In this document: piece by piece, positions 1 through 8,570 of the stretch | How positions within the stretch are numbered: the first letter of the stretch is position 1 | How the letters are laid out: every line of letters starts with the position of its first letter | Origin: Methylomonas lenta | GTDB taxonomy: Bacteria > Pseudomonadota > Gammaproteobacteria > Methylococcales > Methylomonadaceae | DNA: 64,000 nt | Direction of reading: 5' to 3' | Assembly (NCBI RefSeq): GCF_001644015.1 | Contig: NZ_LUUI01000044.1 | Coordinates: 1-64,000, forward strand | Program-made: the position numbers and the translations under genes | Notes under the pieces: generated by a model | The model's database searches: none | What the model saw: the letters and a program-made list of their open reading frames with translations, nothing else | Told to the model about the DNA's origin: nothing

Positions 1-44
1 ATTAAATAAAGCTTTTTTGCCTTATTATAAATCTCCTCTCCCCA

Positions 45-73
45 ACCCTCTCCAGCAGGAGAGGGTGCTTTTT
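45..73. terminator. Palindrome with T-run, terminator-like
   Basis: A perfect 9-bp inverted repeat (45-53 against 58-66) with a 4-nt loop is followed by GC and five T residues at 69-73. The shape fits a rho-independent terminator for a gene left of the window reading rightward. The CT-rich flank resembles the palindrome at 1878-1920, so it may also be a copy of an interspersed repeat that serves as a terminator. Confidence 0.5.
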
Positions 74-501
74 CTTAACTTAATGGCATTGAGCAACTAC
101 AGGGCTCCAAGAATTCCGTTAAAAATATGAACAGCCTTCAGGCAGATCTCGATAATCGCGGGAAGTGGTAATGGACTGTTCAAAGCTACAATCTCATCAA
201 TGTAGGCCAATGGAGCGCCAGGAAATGCTGAACTTTAAATTTATCTTACGCATACGATACTGTCTGGTTAAAATAAAACTGGCGTCCGAGATGACTTGAT
301 GCCGACTGCTATAGAGATTTTGCCACTACTACTCGCAAGAGGCTAAAGCTCTGTTGGAATAGAGCCCTACTTGAATAAGCAATACATTGATAGCTCAGGT
401 GAATTGAATATCAATTAATCATTTATGTTGTGAAACCTTGTAATACACAGATTTTTAATGGTTTATACTAATTTATCATCCTCTATATTAATGGTCTAAT
501 T
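74..501. other. Gene-free stretch upstream of the winged-helix gene
   Basis: About 430 bases without a supportable gene. The sequence is AT-rich and has stops in all frames. The last 80 bases, with several TATA-like hexamers, probably hold the promoter of the gene at 502, but I cannot assign one -10/-35 pair. No tRNA-like or repeat structure was seen. Confidence 0.5.
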
Positions 502-957
502 ATGAAACAATCTAAAACCACCTCTGAAAAACCAGTAACAGCCACTGCTGTCGAACAGTCAGTTGCCCCAAAAATCAGCAAAGCAACACCAAAAAAAACC
601 AGCTCGGCTAAACCAGCTCAAAAGCAGGCCGAAGCTAAAGCAGAACAACCCGTTGTTACTGATGCCACGCCTAAAAAACCTACTCCAAAACCTCGCACCC
701 CTGCAAAGGTAGAAGGCGTGACATCCAAATCGGGGGCGGCAGCAGCAAACTTACCCATCGCTGAGCGCGTCGGTTTAACAGCAGGCAGCATTTGGCATTA
801 CTTGTCTGAAAATGGTGCTACGCCTGTTTCCAAATTGCTTGCTGCGCTTAGCGAGGAAGAAAAAGTTATCCAACGCAGCATCGGCTGGTTAGCTCAGGAA
901 GACAAAATTCATATCGACACCGCCAACCGGGTTGAGACCATCATGCTAAAAGCATAA
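502..957 (+). CDS. Winged-helix domain protein with Lys/Ala/Pro-rich N-terminal tail
   Basis: Residues 1-80 are a low-complexity basic tail rich in Lys, Ala, Pro and Thr, much like histone-H1-type tails. Residues 88-150 form a compact helical segment (from ERVGLTAGSIWHYL through the SIGWLAQEDKI block) that matches the DUF2582 winged-helix family. Such proteins are small and of unknown role; a DNA-associated function is inferred from the basic tail plus winged helix. It stands alone on the plus strand. The ATG at 502 is the first start after a gene-free leader. The family call is fairly confident; the function is not known. Confidence 0.75.
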   Translation: MKQSKTTSEKPVTATAVEQSVAPKISKATPKKTSSAKPAQKQAEAKAEQPVVTDATPKKPTPKPRTPAKVEGVTSKSGAAAANLPIAERVGLTAGSIWHYLSENGATPVSKLLAALSEEEKVIQRSIGWLAQEDKIHIDTANRVETIMLKA

Positions 958-1374
958 CTTTCTTTTTACCTGTGATGATTGCACTGCATTTCTTATAGGG
1001 ATTGCTGAGTTTAGTTACACTGGTTAGGATCGGTTGTGAACCATGAGGCTAGTTTTGCCGATTGCGAGTAAAAACTGCTGAACTATTGACAGCTGGATAA
1101 AGCCTTTAAAACGGGGTTGAGTGGACAACAGCATTACCCTGTCTGTCCACCCTCCATAGACGGTTTATTTGCCCATTATCATTCGGCAGCCTTCGATGTG
1201 CATGAAAACCAAACTGTATTAGAAAGTCTGGATAACGAACGCGTCAGCGTTATATATCATGAACGGCAACTGGATTAAGGCGCTGAGTAGCCAATTCATG
1301 TCGTGCGCATTCATGGTATCAGTTGGTTCGGGCGTAGATCAAATCATTAAAATCACTGCTTCGTCTTAAATAGT
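958..1374. other. Gene-free stretch with a possible decayed reading frame
   Basis: No complete gene is visible. One plus-strand frame stays open for 62 codons from 1090 to 1278 between stops, with no in-frame ATG. Its translation has ordinary protein composition (for example FDVHENQTVLESL) and looks like a remnant of a coding gene. I do not recognise the parent family. Confidence 0.3.
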
Positions 1375-1686
1375 TTACTGATTATCCCTATCATCAATCA
1401 CTGTAAATTCAGCATCTATGCTCTGATCTCTGGCTTGTTGTTTTGCAATTTTCATTAAACGCCAAGCTCTAAATCCTATGACTCCCATTGGAATCAAAAG
1501 CACGGCAAACAATATTGAGAACATCAGTGTTCCCAAAATAGCACCCGCAATCATCGCTGGTATTGTCAGCGCACTAGAAATCCGTTGTGAAACAGAATTT
1601 TTTTGCCCGTAGTATGCTGACGAATCCAGTCGTTGAATATGTTCCGGCGTACCGATATGGATAGTTCGTTTATAGATTTTGAGCAT
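1375..1686 (-). CDS. Small membrane protein, unknown function
   Basis: A 103-residue protein with a polar N-terminus (1-36), a long hydrophobic stretch at about 39-73 that could be one or two membrane spans, and a charged C-terminal tail with an acidic end. No motif is recognised. It is monocistronic, with gene-free DNA on both sides. The composition is normal and the hydrophobic pattern supports a real gene, but no function can be given. Confidence 0.5.
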   Translation of the reverse strand: MLKIYKRTIHIGTPEHIQRLDSSAYYGQKNSVSQRISSALTIPAMIAGAILGTLMFSILFAVLLIPMGVIGFRAWRLMKIAKQQARDQSIDAEFTVIDDRDNQ

Positions 1687-2095
1687 ATGCCAAATTGAGT
1701 CGATTGAACAAGCATTAACCCGGTTTTAATTCAGGAATAATGCAGCATAAAAAAAATTGGTGTAAATGCCAGTCTAAGCCACAGAAACACCACCATTCAA
1801 CTATCTAAATAAATCTGACTTTCTGTGACAGTTGAAGTTCCTTAGGAATGCGCGCGAATTAACTCGATCATTTAATTCCCTCACCCTAGCCCTCTCCCGG
1901 AGGGGGAAGGGACAAGGTGTTGAAATTATTTCGCAGGCGTTCCTTAGATCACGATCCAGACGACAGATAAATACAATTCTGGCCGCAAAAAAGCGCCATC
2001 GTCTATCAAGAGCCAATAAATTTTACGCCCTGATCTGGACATTTGACTCGGTTACAGCTTATCGTAATTGGATTCGTTAATTTCAGGGGGAAAAC
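1687..2095. other. Gene-free stretch carrying an interspersed palindrome
   Basis: Two overlapping opposite-strand reading frames of 71 and 82 codons exist here. Both cross the palindrome at 1878-1920, have arginine-rich unlikely compositions and lack family resemblance, so I do not call them genes. A short perfect palindrome (TTCC-TTA-GGAA) sits at 1838-1848. The AGGGGGAAAAC just before 2096 is the ribosome-binding site of the next gene. Confidence 0.5.
1878..1920. repeat. GC-rich interspersed palindrome
   Basis: A CT-rich arm (CCCTCACCC, then CCCTCTCCC at 1890-1898) faces a GA-rich arm (AGGGGGAAGGG), giving an imperfect hairpin. Sequences of this type are scattered between genes in many beta- and gammaproteobacteria. 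The segment at 31-66 has the same CT-then-GA design. Confidence 0.45.
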
Positions 2096-2500
2096 ATGAG
2101 ACTAAAAATGCATTTTATTTATCTGGTTGCTGTTCTTGGGCTAATTACGTTTGGAGCACATGCAGAAAACACCCAAGAACCTGCTAATAAATTTTCCCGT
2201 CAATCATTATTTAAAAAAAGAACAACCCTGCCATCGAATACGGTGGATACAAATGTCATACATGTGAAATTTCCAAAAGGCTATAAAACGCCGATACATA
2301 CCCATGAAGGACCTGGCCCGCGTTATGTCATTAAAGGAAAATTGAAAGTTACAGATAATGGAGAAACTAATGTTTTTGGTCCCGGAAAAGTATTTTGGGA
2401 AACAGGATCAGAAATGACGGTGGAGAATATTGGCGCCACAGAAGCTGAAATATTGATTATTGAACTGGCCCCTGTAACTCCAGATAAGCAAAAGGAATAA
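2096..2500 (+). CDS. Secreted single-domain cupin
   Basis: The first 23 residues form a signal peptide with an AHA-E cleavage site, so the product is probably periplasmic. A cupin barrel follows: motif 1 runs from G62 through H68 and H70 to G81, motif 2 from P96 to N111. The first-motif Glu and the second-motif His are replaced (by Pro/Arg and Glu), so the metal site is incomplete or non-standard. A strong AGGGGG ribosome-binding site supports the start. No operon partner is visible. Substrate unknown; the cupin fold itself is well supported. Confidence 0.75.
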   Translation: MRLKMHFIYLVAVLGLITFGAHAENTQEPANKFSRQSLFKKRTTLPSNTVDTNVIHVKFPKGYKTPIHTHEGPGPRYVIKGKLKVTDNGETNVFGPGKVFWETGSEMTVENIGATEAEILIIELAPVTPDKQKE

Positions 2501-2774
2501 ACAAGCCCGCGAGTCATTGGGTTCTTGCCTTTTCCTTTGGATTTAGAACCCTATTGACTGAAGATTATTAATTTTGGCATAGTTAGCGGACAGCTGGTTC
2601 ATAAGCTTACCTATAGGGCTTTTGTTGCCTATACCCGGCTGAGGCTATCGTAAAATCAGACCTGAATAAGTTTGCTCGGCGATAGCAAGGGCGAATTTTC
2701 CGGCAACCCTTGTTACGACAACCTATGACTAAGCCGGTAAATCTCATATTATTGGTTAATTCAGGAAATACGCA

Positions 2775-4346
2775 ATGACAAAAGCGCAGTCATTATTCGA
2801 ACATATACTGACCCATTACCGAGGTATATTCGCCACTCTATGCCTACTACCAATCTCGGCAGTCTACGGCGCCTACTCTACTATCCGCAACTGGATTTCC
2901 TTCCAACTGAAAAGCGCCCCTGCAAAACACGAAACCAGGGTTGAAAAAGTAATTCGCCAAATCGAGGACTGGAAAACACACGGCGCAGGACAAAAACTTT
3001 GCACTGCAAGGTCAGGCTGGAAAACCATGAGTGAGCTGGTGCCTAAATACAAGCTGTCGCACCGAAAAATCAATATCGACATGTACGACATTCTTGAGAT
3101 AGACACTCAACGCAAAATAATTAGGGTTGAGCCACTAGCCACCATGGGTCAGATTTCACGCAGTTTGATATCACAAGGCTGGACACTACCGGTAGTACCG
3201 GAGTTGGACAGTTTGACGGTGGGCGGCTTGATTATGGGCTTCGGCATAGAAACCAGTAGTCACAAATATGGCTTATTCCAGCATATTTGTGTAGCCTTCG
3301 AAATCGTAACGGCAGAAGGCGTGTTGGTGAAATGTAGCGCTTCGTCTAATCCTGACCTGTTTTATCAGATTCCATGGAGCCATGGCACCCTAGGCTTTCT
3401 GGTGGCTGCTGAATTAAAAATTATCCCCGTCAAAAAATATGTGAGACTTTGCTACCAGCCCGTTTACAGTCTGGATTCCATGGTCGAAAATTTCGCGCAA
3501 GCATGCGCCAACACCGAAAATAATGATTTTATAGAAGGGCTGGTTTATAGCAGCGAGCAAGCGGTCATCATGACCGGAAAGTTTACTGATACAGTAGACA
3601 CAGACGGACCTCTAAATGCCATAGGACTATGGTACAAACCGTGGTTTTATAAGCATGTAGAAACTTACTTAAAGCAGCGAAAGGAAGCTATTGAATATTT
3701 ACCAGTACGGGATTATTTTCATCGACACACCCGGGGTTACTTTTGGGCCATGGAGGAAATTATTCCTTTTGGCAATCACCCTGTTTTTCGCGCTTTATTG
3801 GGTTGGGCCTTACCGCCCCGCATCGAATTATTAAAATACACCGAAACCCAAACCACTCAAAGGTTGAGGGAAAAATTCCATGTAATTCAGGATATGCTGA
3901 TGCCTATCCGCTATTTGAAACAATCGATTCTCTATTTTGAAGAACATTTCAGCCTATATCCCTTGTGGCTTTCGCCCATGGCAATCAAAGATAACAATGG
4001 ACAACCCGGCTTTGTTCATCCTTTCAAAACGGCAGAAGGTACAGTGGACGAAATGTATGTCGATATCGGAGCCTACGGCACTCCAAGCAAACAAGAGTTT
4101 GATAATGCCATTGCACTGCCATTGCTGGAAAAGTTTGTTATTCAACATAAAGGCTACCAAGCCTTATATGCCAGAACTTCCATGAGCAGAGAAGAATTTA
4201 GGACCATGTTCGACCATACCGACTACGACCTGTTGCGCCAACGGCTGCCATACTGCCAGCAAGCCTTCGATGAAGTCTACGACAAAGTTTCTTCTAAAGG
4301 CAGATGCGCACCTGTGGAAATGAGGAAGCTAGAAAAGACGGCTTGA
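2775..4346 (+). CDS. FAD-binding oxidoreductase, DHCR24/DWF1-like delta(24)-sterol reductase
   Basis: The eukaryotic relatives reduce the C24 double bond of sterol side chains using FAD and NADPH. Conservation with DHCR24 as I remember it is striking along the whole 523 residues: the FAD-binding segment P142 to G155, SSHKYGLFQH at 161-170, WSHGTLG at 201-207, a YKPWF block, a YYHRHTR-like block and the C-terminal DIGAYG and SREEF blocks. An N-terminal hydrophobic segment (about 18-38) precedes the FAD domain, as in the membrane-bound human enzyme. It stands alone, without other sterol genes. Sterol-making Methylococcales have side chains lacking the C24 double bond, which would need such an enzyme. 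Family call strong; substrate inferred. Confidence 0.85.
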   Translation: MTKAQSLFEHILTHYRGIFATLCLLPISAVYGAYSTIRNWISFQLKSAPAKHETRVEKVIRQIEDWKTHGAGQKLCTARSGWKTMSELVPKYKLSHRKINIDMYDILEIDTQRKIIRVEPLATMGQISRSLISQGWTLPVVPELDSLTVGGLIMGFGIETSSHKYGLFQHICVAFEIVTAEGVLVKCSASSNPDLFYQIPWSHGTLGFLVAAELKIIPVKKYVRLCYQPVYSLDSMVENFAQACANTENNDFIEGLVYSSEQAVIMTGKFTDTVDTDGPLNAIGLWYKPWFYKHVETYLKQRKEAIEYLPVRDYFHRHTRGYFWAMEEIIPFGNHPVFRALLGWALPPRIELLKYTETQTTQRLREKFHVIQDMLMPIRYLKQSILYFEEHFSLYPLWLSPMAIKDNNGQPGFVHPFKTAEGTVDEMYVDIGAYGTPSKQEFDNAIALPLLEKFVIQHKGYQALYARTSMSREEFRTMFDHTDYDLLRQRLPYCQQAFDEVYDKVSSKGRCAPVEMRKLEKTA

Positions 4347-4411
4347 TAATAAACTTTAATAACCCAGCAAATTTTTAGAGCAACTATTCAGCGCCAGTTA
4401 AAATTAAGGCT

Positions 4412-4446
4412 ATTCCACCCTTCTCTTCTGGCGAGAACGGTGGAAT
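4412..4446. terminator. Hairpin between convergent genes
   Basis: ATTCCACC (4412-4419) pairs with GGTGGAAT (4439-4446), and inside it TTCTC pairs with GAGAA, giving about 13 base pairs around a 7-nt loop. It lies between two genes pointing at each other and probably limits read-through both ways. No long T-run follows, so intrinsic termination would be weak. Confidence 0.45.
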
Positions 4447-4472
4447 TTAACGGCATCCAAAGGAGGACAGTC

Positions 4473-5324
4473 TTACTCTTTCATGTTAACCAACACCTCA
4501 ACCAACTGCCTAACTTTATTTTGAATAATGCGGGTATTTTCAGGACCCATACGCAACATCTGCTTGCTTACGGGGCTTAATGCTTCCAATTTTTTATCAG
4601 CATATTTATAAAATACCGAAGGTCTTACTAACGGAATTGGCTGCTCAATCACCGGTGCCGCCAAGATTTGTGCAGCTGTTTTCAAGAAGATATCGTCTAG
4701 TGGACGCTCTGCAGGATAACCAAAGTCGGCAAAAACCTGTAGTAATAATGGTTTAAATTTTAGGTATGTTGCCAATGCAGAATTGACATTCACCGCATCG
4801 ATTGCCGCTGCCAATGTATCGTAGCGTTGATATCCTTTTTTCGACATAACCAAACCACTAGCCGTATTCTCCACAACAAAAGCTTGCTTTTGCTTAAGAA
4901 ATCGCATGTGTTTTTCCAGCCATAAACCCTGGGAAAAGTCATTTACGATGAGTACATATTTCTTGATCAGTTGATTTTGTTTCAGCCAAGGCGCAAGTCC
5001 TGGCGAAATAGCAATCACTGCTTCACGAAATGCCTCATCGCTGCTGGATAATTCAGGTAAAGCAACCGTCTGTTCCGGCAAAACAGTCTCATCTAACACC
5101 ACGGCATCGGTTTGATTTATATCGTTGGACAGGTTTTCATCTGCTGCCTGATTGACGTCGCTGCCACTGGGTAAGACGGGTAAACTAAGCGTTTGAATTT
5201 CATCAGGTTCCGCGTTTGATTTTTGCCAAAAAAACCACCCACCACCTGCGACTAATACAAGCAAAATAAGGCCTATTACAACCCCGGTATAGCTTTTTTC
5301 TTCAGTTAAATCGTACCGTCCCAT
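4473..5324 (-). CDS. DUF3014 family membrane-anchored protein
   Basis: A single transmembrane anchor (about residues 13-33) follows a short cytoplasmic head (MGRYDLTEEKSY). An acidic low-complexity linker runs to about residue 85, and a globular C-terminal domain (to residue 283) matches DUF3014. I chose the ATG at 5324 because AAAGGGG lies 8 bases upstream. An upstream frame start at 5366 has no such site. The bulk of the protein is probably periplasmic. It is divergent from hemG with a gap of under 100 bases. Function unknown. Confidence 0.8.
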   Translation of the reverse strand: MGRYDLTEEKSYTGVVIGLILLVLVAGGGWFFWQKSNAEPDEIQTLSLPVLPSGSDVNQAADENLSNDINQTDAVVLDETVLPEQTVALPELSSSDEAFREAVIAISPGLAPWLKQNQLIKKYVLIVNDFSQGLWLEKHMRFLKQKQAFVVENTASGLVMSKKGYQRYDTLAAAIDAVNVNSALATYLKFKPLLLQVFADFGYPAERPLDDIFLKTAAQILAAPVIEQPIPLVRPSVFYKYADKKLEALSPVSKQMLRMGPENTRIIQNKVRQLVEVLVNMKE

Positions 5325-5417
5325 TGCTCTGTCCCCTTTGATATTCAGTTGCTGTAAGCATATCATGTACTCAATGCAAGGGGCCGCAGCTTATTTATCC
5401 AATAGATAGAGACAAAA

Positions 5418-5945
5418 ATGACAAACATCCTAATCATCTATTCCAGTCACGACGGCCAAACTGTAAAGATATGCCAGAGATTACAAGAAATCATTCAATT
5501 GGCAGAACAACGCGTTACGCTGATTTCTGTCGAGGAATCTAAGCAAGTTGATTTAGCGCTTTACGACAAAATTATTCTGGGCGCCAGCATCCGTTATGGC
5601 AAACATAGCCCTAAGATTGTTGATTTCATTCAGAACAATAAAGCCGCTTTGGATAGCAAACCCAACGCTTTTTTTTCAGTTAATGTGGTGGCGCGCAAAC
5701 CCGAGAAAAGTCGACCAGAGACCAACCCCTATCTGCAAAAATTCCTAAAACGTATTGCCTGGCAACCTAAGCATCTAGCTGTTTTTGCCGGCAAAATTGA
5801 TTACCCTAGTTACACTTTCTTCGATCGTTTTATGATTCGTCTGATCATGTGGATAACACATGGGCCGACCGATCCAAATGCCACGATTGAATTTACCGAC
5901 TGGGAACAAGTTGCCGCATTTGCTGAACAGATCAGTGAAATGTGA
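5418..5945 (+). CDS. hemG: Protoporphyrinogen IX dehydrogenase, HemG type
   Basis: HemG oxidises protoporphyrinogen IX to protoporphyrin IX with FMN, passing electrons to the quinone pool at the inner membrane. The 175-residue product has the flavodoxin FMN phosphate loop (SSHDGQT, 9-15), the GASIRYG block at 55-61, and the HemG-specific segment VARKPEKSRPET at 91-102. The C-terminal DRFMIRLIMW and TDWEQVA blocks are like those of E. coli HemG. It ends at a bidirectional terminator. A second, unrelated protoporphyrinogen oxidase (HemJ) is encoded at 56588. Confidence 0.9.
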   Translation: MTNILIIYSSHDGQTVKICQRLQEIIQLAEQRVTLISVEESKQVDLALYDKIILGASIRYGKHSPKIVDFIQNNKAALDSKPNAFFSVNVVARKPEKSRPETNPYLQKFLKRIAWQPKHLAVFAGKIDYPSYTFFDRFMIRLIMWITHGPTDPNATIEFTDWEQVAAFAEQISEM

Positions 5946-5978
5946 TCATTTAAAAATATCGAACAATCCCACAGACAC

Positions 5979-6006
5979 AAAAAAGGGGCTTAAAAGCCCC
6001 TTTTTC
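5979..6006. terminator. Bidirectional rho-independent terminator
   Basis: AAAAGGGGCTT (5981-5991) and AAGCCCCTTTT (5994-6004) form an 11-bp stem with a 2-nt unpaired loop in the strict alignment. A-rich and T-rich flanks make it work in both directions. It separates convergent hemG and the small membrane protein gene at 6025. Confidence 0.85.
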
Positions 6007-6024
6007 ATTTCTAACCATAACAAA

Positions 6025-6348
6025 CTATCTAGCTGCTTCAACCAATTTATTGAACGCTTCTACTCTCTGTTTACCCACATTCACCAAATCGATGCCGTTA
6101 TCAACGATCATTTGAATCAAACCAGGCATACTGTAGACAATTTTACCCAGATAAGCCACCACAGGCACGGCAAGGATAGCGCCAAATACTGAGCCAATAC
6201 CCAAGAAACCAAGAAACTTAGTCAATAAAACGACAAGATCCAAAGGCAACAGAATCATGGTGCCAAAATACACCAACACGAAGAAAGTGAACAATACGAA
6301 CACAACAAACTGTAACAGTCTTACCAAAGCAACATTCAGGTTTTTCAT
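6025..6348 (-). CDS. Small two-span membrane protein, unknown function
   Basis: The 107-residue product is strongly hydrophobic from about 10 to 75, consistent with two membrane spans. The soluble C-terminal helix (about 76-107, VDNGIDLVNVGKQRVEAF) looks amphipathic. No known motif is seen. It is monocistronic and ends at the terminator shared with hemG. The coding composition looks real, but no family can be named with confidence. Confidence 0.6.
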   Translation of the reverse strand: MKNLNVALVRLLQFVVFVLFTFFVLVYFGTMILLPLDLVVLLTKFLGFLGIGSVFGAILAVPVVAYLGKIVYSMPGLIQMIVDNGIDLVNVGKQRVEAFNKLVEAAR

Positions 6349-6840
6349 GATTTATTTTTCTCGGATCAATTAAGTAGTCTAAGATGCGGTGAGCCCTACC
6401 CTGCCTAAATTCCCAGCCGCAAACTGCCGGCCATTATAAAATAAAAGCCCTGGCGTTACTTGATTTTTTGGTCGCAATACTGGCGGATATCGGCCTTTTG
6501 AGATATTCATCAAATTCGCAATTGGCAAAGCCCTGTGAACGCGGGGGTTATCCAGCCTATACATTTTAATCCCCCCTATCGAAATTACATCTTAAATCAA
6601 AATCAAGATCACTCGATTTAGGTCGGATAGGATAGCTATGATTAACGACCTATCCTGGTGTAATTTAAGCCAGATCAGTCTGAACGCAGCATTGCTCTTC
6701 CCATCTATCATAAGCCCTTAACTTGTAACATTCCTGTCACGTTGTTTGATTAAGCTGTATGCAACTTATCCGATATTTCCCATGCAGCCAATTGATAGCC
6801 TCATCGCCTCATCCTAAAAAATCTTACTGGATCAATATTA
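6349..6840. other. Gene-free stretch before the acyltransferase operon
   Basis: A 61-codon minus-strand frame (6379-6564) is present but has no family resemblance or good ribosome-binding site. An inverted repeat TAGGTCG (6619-6625) / CGACCTA (6646-6652) is visible with extra pairing inside. The final 130 bases probably carry the promoter of the operon starting at 6841. Confidence 0.5.
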
Positions 6841-8562
6841 ATGATCGATGCTGAACGCATATTGCAGGAAACCTACCCTAACTTTAAATTAGGCAATCAC
6901 AATAAACTGGCAATTAAGGCCTTAAAAAGTTTATTACACGAATCTGATTTTAATGCGGTTATCAGTAATAACCAGCATCTACGTGGGTTTGCTTTTCTGG
7001 ATAAATTGCTGCATTACTTTAATTTTCAATACCAGGTCAGCAACCTTTCTTATAACAATATACCTTCAGAAGGCAGATTATTAATTGTTGCCAACCATCC
7101 AATCGGCACCTTGGATGGACTGGCACTGGTAAAACTGATTCGATCTGTGCGGCCGGATGTGCGCATAGTCGCCAATCGAGTACTCTCACACATGGAACCT
7201 TTGAAATCCATATTTCTGCCCGTAGACGTACTGTCGGACAAAAAGGCCTTAAAAGATAGCTATAAAGCCATGCTGGATGCCTTAGAAAACGAGGAAGCCG
7301 TGATTATGTTTCCGGCTGGCGAAGTTTCGCGCATCACACCCAAAGGTATTCGTGATGGCAAATGGCAAAATGGATTTATTAAACTCGCCAAAAAAACCCA
7401 CAGCCCTATTCTGCCGATTTATATCAAAGCCAAGAATTCAGCATTTTTTTACAGCATGTCCACACTCTATAAGCCGCTGGGCACCATGCTGCTGGTTAAA
7501 GAGATGTTTAATAAAAAAAACCAGGAAATCAAGTTCAAAGTTGGCGCTCCGATTCCATATATCGTCATCAAAGCAAGCGAACAAACCAACAAACAATTAA
7601 GCCAACGATTTCGTAAACACGTTTTAAACCTGGGTAAAAAGCATAAAACGCCGCTGTTCGATACGGTAGTTTCTGTGGCGCATCCGGTTGACACCAAGGC
7701 TGTCAAAAAAGCTCTATTCCAATCACGCTTGCTCGGCGAAACCCGTGATGGCAAAAAGATTTTTCTTTATCAATTCCAGGATGACTGCCCTGTCATGCAG
7801 GAAATTGCTCGACTAAGGGAATTGACGTTTAGGACTGTGGAAGAAGGCACTGGCCTATCGCTGGATCTGGACAAGTTTGACATTTACTATAGCCATATTG
7901 TGCTGTGGGACGATCATGCACTGGACATCGTCGGTGCCTATCGGATAGGTGAAGGCCCAAAAATCATTCACAGCCATGGCATCGAAGGCTTTTATACCCA
8001 CACACTGTTTGATTTACATAGTGACTTTACCGCTTTGCTACCTTATAGCCTGGAATTAGGCCGTAGTTTTGTGCAGCCTCGTTATTGGGGGCAACATAGC
8101 TTGGAGTATCTATGGTACGGCATAGGCGCATATTTACGTGAGCAACCGGATATTAAATATCTGTTTGGCCCAGTCAGTATCAGCAATGCCTATCCACCAT
8201 TAGCCAAAGAACTCATCATCGGTTTTTATAAACAGCAATTCGGCTCTGAATTACCGACAGCCAAAGCCAAGACGCCTTTTGTGATTTCCGAGCAATCTCA
8301 GTATTTTGCGACGCAAGAATTTAATAGCGATTATTCAACCAGTTTTAAAATTTTGAATAGCGAATTGCGCAAACTGGGCGTTAAAGTCCCGACGCTTTAT
8401 AAGCAGTATGTAGAATTATGTGTCGACAAAGGCTGTCATTTTATCGATTTTAATGTTGATCCAGATTTTAATAACTGCATCGATGGCCTGATCATGGTGG
8501 AAATTGACAAAATAGCCCCCAAAAAACGCCAGCGTTATATCGAAACCACGCTCACACATTAA
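6841..8562 (+). CDS. Bifunctional acyltransferase, PlsC-like plus GNAT-like (OlsF-type)
   Basis: The N-terminal half has the lysophospholipid acyltransferase signature NHPIGTLDG (85-93; catalytic H86 and D92) and the substrate motif FPAGEVSR (157-164). The C-terminal half (about 290-450) looks like the GNAT-type N-acyltransferase domain of ornithine-lipid enzymes (OlsB family). Proteins with this fusion, such as OlsF, make ornithine lipid by N-acylating ornithine and then O-acylating the product. An amino-lipid product is therefore likely, but the amino acid is inferred. It is first in an operon with an M14-like protein (gap 8 bases) and an alpha/beta hydrolase. Confidence 0.82.
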   Translation: MIDAERILQETYPNFKLGNHNKLAIKALKSLLHESDFNAVISNNQHLRGFAFLDKLLHYFNFQYQVSNLSYNNIPSEGRLLIVANHPIGTLDGLALVKLIRSVRPDVRIVANRVLSHMEPLKSIFLPVDVLSDKKALKDSYKAMLDALENEEAVIMFPAGEVSRITPKGIRDGKWQNGFIKLAKKTHSPILPIYIKAKNSAFFYSMSTLYKPLGTMLLVKEMFNKKNQEIKFKVGAPIPYIVIKASEQTNKQLSQRFRKHVLNLGKKHKTPLFDTVVSVAHPVDTKAVKKALFQSRLLGETRDGKKIFLYQFQDDCPVMQEIARLRELTFRTVEEGTGLSLDLDKFDIYYSHIVLWDDHALDIVGAYRIGEGPKIIHSHGIEGFYTHTLFDLHSDFTALLPYSLELGRSFVQPRYWGQHSLEYLWYGIGAYLREQPDIKYLFGPVSISNAYPPLAKELIIGFYKQQFGSELPTAKAKTPFVISEQSQYFATQEFNSDYSTSFKILNSELRKLGVKVPTLYKQYVELCVDKGCHFIDFNVDPDFNNCIDGLIMVEIDKIAPKKRQRYIETTLTH

Positions 8563-8570
8563 TTATCAGG

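Noticed and set aside
1801..2080. Two opposite overlapping reading frames of 71 and 82 codons
   Set aside because: Both cross a palindrome, have arginine-rich compositions unlike their neighbours, and show no family resemblance.
6379..6564. 61-codon minus-strand frame
   Set aside because: No good ribosome-binding site or recognisable motif; it lies in gene-free DNA, and such short frames occur by chance.
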